64,000 nucleotides of DNA from Parachlamydiales bacterium (GTDB taxonomy: Bacteria; Chlamydiota; Chlamydiia; Chlamydiales; Rhabdochlamydiaceae). Every line of letters begins with the position of its first letter. Position 1 is the first letter of the stretch. The position numbers and the translations under genes are program-made. Positions 60,107 to 64,000 of the stretch are shown piece after piece. Below the pieces are notes generated by a model. The model saw only the letters and a list, made by a program, of their open reading frames with translations. It had not been told where the DNA came from and made no database searches. The stretch spans positions 338,063 through 402,062 of the forward strand of contig PLXY01000008.1 of assembly GCA_003153295.1 (NCBI GenBank), given 5' to 3'.

Positions 60107-61214
60107 AAAAGATTTCCATACGCATGGAGGACTAGAGAAATCCTCCTGGAGAATTCTCCAAGCCTTCAAAGCAACAGGGGCTGATGTCACCCTGCTCACA
60201 GCCCAAGTGAAAAATCATGATGTTTCAGCTCCCTGCTCAGTTCTGTCCTGCCCTTTGGAAAGTAAATTGAAGTTCAAAAGACTGAAAGAATTCGATGACT
60301 GGTGCGCTGCGACTGTAAAGGCGCGTGCTTTCGATGTGGTCTTCAGCATGGACCGGTCTTCATATCACACACATCACCGGGCTGGAAATGGCGTCCATGC
60401 AGCTTATCTTGCCTTCCGCCGTCAAAAAGAAGGTTTTCTCAAAGGACTTTCCTTCTCATTAAACCCTCTTCACCGCGTTATCCTTAAACTCGAAAAAGCC
60501 ACTTTTGAAAATCCCCATCTCAAAGGCATCATCGTCAATTCTGCTTTCGTCAAGGATCAGATTCTGCAGTTTTATTCGACACCGCCTTCTAAAATTCACG
60601 TTGTCCACAATGGTGTTGAATGGCTCGAAATGGAGGCCGATTTCCAAGCCTCTTTTGAACAAAAAGAGTTCATCGCTCAAAACCTCAATCTTGATCCTAG
60701 CCTCTTTCAGTTCCTTTTTATCGGCCACAATTTTCAAAGAAAAGGACTTGAACTTCTCCTTCTAGCCCTCAGTCGTTTGCAAAGACGTGACTTTCATCTC
60801 TCTGTGGTGGGAAGCGACAAAAACCTGGCTGCCTATCAAAAAAAAGCGGCTGAGCTCGGCCTTTCCAAAAACGTCACGTTTTTTTATTCCCAATCCGATA
60901 CCCGCCCCTTTTATCAAGTTGCCGATGCTTTGGTGATTCCCTCCCAATACGATCCTTTTGCCAATGTCACTGTCGAGGCTTTAGCGATGGGACTCTTTGT
61001 CATCTCGTCCAAAAATAATGGGGGCCATGAAGTCCTTAACTCTATCTCTGGAATCACCGTCGATCCGTTTGATCTGGATCGCTTCACCGCTGCTTTAGAA
61101 AAGGCCTTTGACCACCCCAAAAATTTACTATCAGCGCAGCAAATCCGCGCTTCTGTCCAGCATCTCGACTTCAGCCATCAACTTGAAAAGGTATGCCAGC
61201 TATGCCTTACTTGA
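60084..61214 (+). CDS. WaaG-like family 4 glycosyltransferase
   Basis: 376 residues from ATG 60084, 23 bases inside cdaR. GT-B fold: N-terminal VAILKKDFHTHGGLEKSSWRIL, the acceptor region RSSYHTHHRAGNGVHAAY, IIVNSAFVKDQIL, VVHNGVEW, then FIGHNFQRKGLELLLLAL and the donor site DALVIPSQYDPFANVTVEALAMGL with E-x7-E. Most like WaaG/RfaG, which adds the first glucose to LPS inner core. Coupled to the lipid A acyltransferase, so LPS or lipid A linked glycan assembly is likely. Confidence 0.85.
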   Translation: MKTVAILKKDFHTHGGLEKSSWRILQAFKATGADVTLLTAQVKNHDVSAPCSVLSCPLESKLKFKRLKEFDDWCAATVKARAFDVVFSMDRSSYHTHHRAGNGVHAAYLAFRRQKEGFLKGLSFSLNPLHRVILKLEKATFENPHLKGIIVNSAFVKDQILQFYSTPPSKIHVVHNGVEWLEMEADFQASFEQKEFIAQNLNLDPSLFQFLFIGHNFQRKGLELLLLALSRLQRRDFHLSVVGSDKNLAAYQKKAAELGLSKNVTFFYSQSDTRPFYQVADALVIPSQYDPFANVTVEALAMGLFVISSKNNGGHEVLNSISGITVDPFDLDRFTAALEKAFDHPKNLLSAQQIRASVQHLDFSHQLEKVCQLCLT

Positions 61215-62362
61215 CCTACATCCTTTTCCGCATTGCCACTTTTCCGCTTCAATATCTTCCCTATAAAATATTACATCTGCTCGGAAAGGTCTTAGGATTA
61301 GCTGTTTATGCCCTCTATCCCAAATATCGGAAAAGGGCTCTTTCGAACCTTGCGCTAGCAACTGATCTCAATCTGTCTCCTGACCAAATCGTTGCAACGG
61401 CAAAAAAATCTCTTCAAAACCTCGCTATCACCGCTTTAGAGTATCCCCGCCTTTCGATAGAAAAAAACATCCATCGACTTGCCACCTGTCAGAATCCTGA
61501 ACCTTCTGCTTCCATGATCCAATCAGGCCAAGGAGTGATTTACTTTTGCGGCCATCAGACCAACTGGGAAATCCTCTTTTTAGAAGGAACCAAAAGGATG
61601 CCCGGCGTCGCTATCGGCCGTCCCATAAAAAATGATTATCTCTACCGCTGGATCATGGCTCTAAGAGAAAAATTCGGCGGTAAGATCATCCGCCCGACCA
61701 ATGCATACAAGGAAGCGTTCCGCGCTCTTAAACAAGGAAAATTCGTCGGCATCGTGGGCGATCAAGGCATGCCCGATTCAGGATTTTCCTGCCCTTTTCT
61801 CGGACGTGAAGCGTGGACCTCTCCTCTTCCTGCTCTACTATCTTCTCGCACCGGCTGTCCTGTAATCGTGGCTACAACCCGGCGTGAATTTGGCAGATAT
61901 ACGATCCATTATAGCGATCCAATTTTGCCGACTGAAGATCCTTATGTGCAAATGCGCCAGATCCTCGCCGTTTTTGAAAATGCCATCAAAGAGCGGCCTC
62001 ATGAATGGCTCTGGATCCACAACCGGTGGAAACAACAGCCTCCTGGGAAGATTTTCAAACGTTTCCGCCATGATGCCATCGCTTTTATCTTTTCTGACAA
62101 CTCTACGGCCGTTTCTTCCATCGCTCAAATCCGTACCCTTTACCCCCGCGAGCAGGTCACCGCTTTTGTTCCTTCTCCTTTTTCTTCTTCTGAGATTGAA
62201 GTCAAATCGCATGACGATCTCTTTTCGGAAGACTACCGGTTCAAACTCATCGTCGACTTCACGCAAAATTCCAAGGTCCAAAAACATTTTTCTCATCTCA
62301 GCGCTCTGAACATCAGCTCTTTTGCCAACCCTGAAGAGTTCTTTGCCCATGCCCGCCGATAG
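61193..62362 (+). CDS. Lipid A acyltransferase (LpxL/HtrB family)
   Basis: 389 residues. Adds a secondary acyl chain to lipid A at the inner membrane. N-terminal membrane segment LTYILFRIATFPLQYLPYKIL; active site H-x4-[DE] as CGHQTNWE (about 123-130); GIVGDQGMPDSGFSCPFLG and TSPLPALLSSRTGCPVI follow; FENAIKERPHEWLWIHNRWK is the conserved end block. Then about 100 extra residues (IFKRFRHDAIAFIFSDNSTAVSSIA) of unknown role, seemingly a small Rossmann-like add-on. ATG overlaps the previous gene by 22 bases. ATG 61202 is an alternative start. Confidence 0.88.
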   Translation: MPAMPYLTYILFRIATFPLQYLPYKILHLLGKVLGLAVYALYPKYRKRALSNLALATDLNLSPDQIVATAKKSLQNLAITALEYPRLSIEKNIHRLATCQNPEPSASMIQSGQGVIYFCGHQTNWEILFLEGTKRMPGVAIGRPIKNDYLYRWIMALREKFGGKIIRPTNAYKEAFRALKQGKFVGIVGDQGMPDSGFSCPFLGREAWTSPLPALLSSRTGCPVIVATTRREFGRYTIHYSDPILPTEDPYVQMRQILAVFENAIKERPHEWLWIHNRWKQQPPGKIFKRFRHDAIAFIFSDNSTAVSSIAQIRTLYPREQVTAFVPSPFSSSEIEVKSHDDLFSEDYRFKLIVDFTQNSKVQKHFSHLSALNISSFANPEEFFAHARR

Positions 62363-63041
62363 ATTTTTCACTTCTCAACCTCTCAAATCTACCCTCACTT
62401 TAGAAGGAGAAGAGTTCCACCATCTCTCAAAAGTCATGCGCGTCCGCATCGGGGAAACCCTTGAGATTGTCAATGGGCAAGGAGAGCTTGCTGAGGCCCA
62501 GCTGATCTCATCCGACAAAAACAGCTGCCAGCTGAAAATCATTGCCCATCAAACAGCTCCTCTTCCCTCCCATTCCCTAATATTAGCATTAGCCTTAACA
62601 CGACCCTCTTCTTTGGAATGGACGCTAGAGAAAGGCACAGAACTCGGAGTGACAGAATTTTGGATTTTCCACGGTGAGCGGAGTGAGAAAAAAGAAATTG
62701 CTAATATCCAGCGTCTAGAAACGATTATGATCAATGCTTTGAAACAATGCGGCCGTCTCTACCTGCCGAAAATTGTTCTAAAGCCCCCTCTCGATCAATG
62801 GGAGCCTCCCTCAGGTTCGCTTTTCTTTGGGGACATCTCTCCCCAGGCGCCTCTCCTAAAGGGACCCTTTGAAAAAACGGTCTTGTTTTTCATCGGGCCT
62901 GAAAAAGGGTTTTCTTCGGAAGAGACAGAACTGCTCATGAAATTCAAAGCCCATCCTATTTCTTTGCACACAAACATTCTTCGTGCAGAGACAGCCGCGA
63001 TCGCAGCCTTAAGTCAGTTTTACGCTATTTCTCTTTCTTAA
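62349..63041 (+). CDS. rsmE: 16S rRNA (uracil-1498-N3)-methyltransferase RsmE
   Basis: 230 residues from ATG 62349 (MPADRFFTSQPL); upstream starts would be longer than family members. SPOUT enzyme: N-terminal PUA-like domain (HHLSKVMRVRIGETLEIVNGQGE), then SLEWTLEKGTELGVTEFWIFHGERSE and the knotted SAM site FFIGPEKGFSSEETELL, LHTNILRAETAAIAALS. Overlaps the acyltransferase end by 14 bases. Last gene of the cdaA-cdaR-GT-acyltransferase-rsmE unit. Confidence 0.94.
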   Translation: MPADRFFTSQPLKSTLTLEGEEFHHLSKVMRVRIGETLEIVNGQGELAEAQLISSDKNSCQLKIIAHQTAPLPSHSLILALALTRPSSLEWTLEKGTELGVTEFWIFHGERSEKKEIANIQRLETIMINALKQCGRLYLPKIVLKPPLDQWEPPSGSLFFGDISPQAPLLKGPFEKTVLFFIGPEKGFSSEETELLMKFKAHPISLHTNILRAETAAIAALSQFYAISLS

Positions 63042-63233
63042 ATTTTTGCAGGCTCTGCTATATCACTTCAGCGTTTGATCATCTGTGAAGGGATCTTGTG
63101 GAGACAAACTCACGGATCGGAACACTGATACCCTGAATTTCTTCAGGAAGAATCCAGTCAGGAATGATAAAAAACTCAATGACGCAATAAGTCTAATTCA
63201 TTTTTTCTCATTTACAGAGGATAGAATAAGAAT

Positions 63234-64000
63234 TCATTTAGGAGCGCCATTTGCACGCGCCCACTGAAGAACCTCTAAATGGCCGCCCCGCGCTGCAGAC
63301 GCATAGGTTTTTTCATTCCAGGGAGCCCCGTTTGCACGCGCCCACTTCAGCACCTCTAAATGGCCGCCGTCCGCTGCAGACGCACAGGTGCTTTCATTCC
63401 AGGGAGCCCCGTTTGCTCGGGCCCATTGAAGGATTTCAAGATGGCCTCTCGATGCAGCATTCGAGCAGGTATCTGCGTCCCAAGGACAGCCGTTTGCTCG
63501 GGCCCACCGAAGGATTTCAAGATGGCCATTTCGGGCTGCGTCAGAGCAAGTCAGTGCGTTCCAAGGACAGCCATTTGCGTGGGCCCACCGAAGGACTTCG
63601 AGGTGGCCTCCCGATGCAGCATACGAGCAGGTGTCTGCGCCCCACGGACATCCGTTTGCTCGGGCCCACTGAACGACTTCGAGGTGGCCTCTACTTGCAG
63701 CATTCAAGAAGATCCATTCGTCCCAAGGACAGTCGTTTGCTCGGGCCCATTGAAGGAGTTTGAGATGGCCTCCTAGTGCAGCAGCATAACAGGTATATTG
63801 GTCCCAAGGACAGCTGTTTGCTCGGGCCCACTGAAGAACTTCGAGGTAACCTCCTAGTGCAGCAGACGCGCAGGTATCTTCGTCCCAAGGACAGCCGTTT
63901 GCTCGGGCCCACTGAAGAACTTCGAGGTAACCTCCTCGTGCGGCATACTTGCAGGTCTCTTCGTCCCAAGGACAGCCGTTTGCACGCGCCCACTGCAGCA
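63234..64000 (-). CDS. 27-residue repeat (ankyrin-like) protein, 3' part
   Basis: The frame stays open to the right edge on the minus strand, so the N-terminus lies outside the window; the ORF is continuous through 63708-64000 as well. 255 codons: nine full and one partial repeat of 27 residues (81 bases), consensus LQWARANGCPWDxxTCxxAA then xGGHLEV. This is the ankyrin-like repeat type known from amoebal giant viruses, Acanthamoeba and oomycetes, not the usual 33-residue ankyrin. Codon use and near-identical repeats (for example the two GGYLEV units at the edge) suggest recent expansion. Stop TGA at 63234-63236. Probable host-interaction protein acquired from a eukaryote or virus; inference. 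Confidence 0.8.
   Translation of the reverse strand, partial: LQWARANGCPWDEETCKYAARGGYLEVLQWARANGCPWDEDTCASAALGGYLEVLQWARANSCPWDQYTCYAAALGGHLKLLQWARANDCPWDEWIFLNAASRGHLEVVQWARANGCPWGADTCSYAASGGHLEVLRWAHANGCPWNALTCSDAARNGHLEILRWARANGCPWDADTCSNAASRGHLEILQWARANGAPWNESTCASAADGGHLEVLKWARANGAPWNEKTYASAARGGHLEVLQWARANGAPK

Noticed and set aside
63251..63776. Long plus-strand frames across the repeat region
   Set aside because: They are mirror frames of the minus-strand 27-residue repeat; no ribosome site, unnatural composition.
63691..63993. Separate minus-strand frame at the right edge
   Set aside because: It is an alternative frame of the same repeats; the true frame reads L-Q-W-A-R-A-N across 63708-64000 without a stop.

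Overview
The window looks like a piece of a chromosome from an amoeba-associated, Chlamydia-related bacterium (Parachlamydia/Waddlia/Criblamydia type). Pointers are: chlamydial-style gene neighbourhoods (pheS-rplT-rpmI-infC, nusB, murB, a PHP phosphoesterase, and diadenylate cyclase-YbbR-lipid A acyltransferase); a Chlamydiae/Verrucomicrobia-type small basic protein just upstream of ybeY; a PheS of the Bacteroidetes/Chlamydiae type; many species-specific secreted or membrane proteins between housekeeping genes; and a eukaryote/giant-virus-like repeat protein at the right edge. The species assignment is inference.

Layout. 1-6.6 kb: Lol-type lipoprotein exporter (permease end plus lolD), UDP-glucose dehydrogenase, a Ser/Tyr-rich effector-like protein, a sugar transferase, two small membrane proteins and galE. 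These suggest UDP-sugar supply for a surface polysaccharide or glycoconjugate. 6.6-11.1 kb: a palindromic repeat, then mreD, an inositol monophosphatase, folD, and a dicarboxylate/amino acid symporter fused to a periplasmic solute-binding domain. 11-18.7 kb: a minus-strand surface cluster of four tiny signal-peptide proteins and two large paralogous autotransporters, part of it built by a recent tandem duplication. 18.7-30 kb: RNase R, a BPL_N amidotransferase-like protein with BioY, two DUF502 proteins, a HolC-like gene, an M48 protease, small basic proteins, YbeY and a CBS/CorC protein. 30-45.7 kb is accessory: effector-like proteins, two YdcF-like proteins, an MGDG-synthase-like glycosyltransferase, a thioredoxin-like ferredoxin, a membrane-anchored single-module Clp-type AAA+ ATPase, a secreted LicD protein, two giant coiled-coil paralogues and an outer-membrane protein. 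46-55.9 kb: the translation operon, with a decayed threonyl-tRNA synthetase where thrS usually sits, then mnmM, folC-PHP-murB, nusB and dps. 56-63 kb: more small membrane proteins, an exonuclease, cdaA-cdaR, a WaaG-like glycosyltransferase, an LpxL/HtrB acyltransferase and rsmE. 63.2-64 kb: the C-terminal end of a 27-residue-repeat protein, open to the window edge.

The most unusual items are the ThrRS-derived protein without catalytic or editing residues, the symporter/binding-protein fusion, a dispersed family of small membrane proteins with a shared R/GxxAT/KP pattern, the duplicated secreted-peptide/autotransporter cluster with shared upstream elements, the palindromic element that forms stop codons and a ribosome binding site at gene borders, the single-module membrane Clp ATPase, and a ybeY frame that seems to begin upstream of any normal start codon. 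No transposase, CRISPR array or rRNA was seen. Two tRNA genes (Ser-TGA, Val-GAC) are present. The only stretch over 300 bases without an intact gene is 11440-11754, which holds a leader region and a gene remnant.
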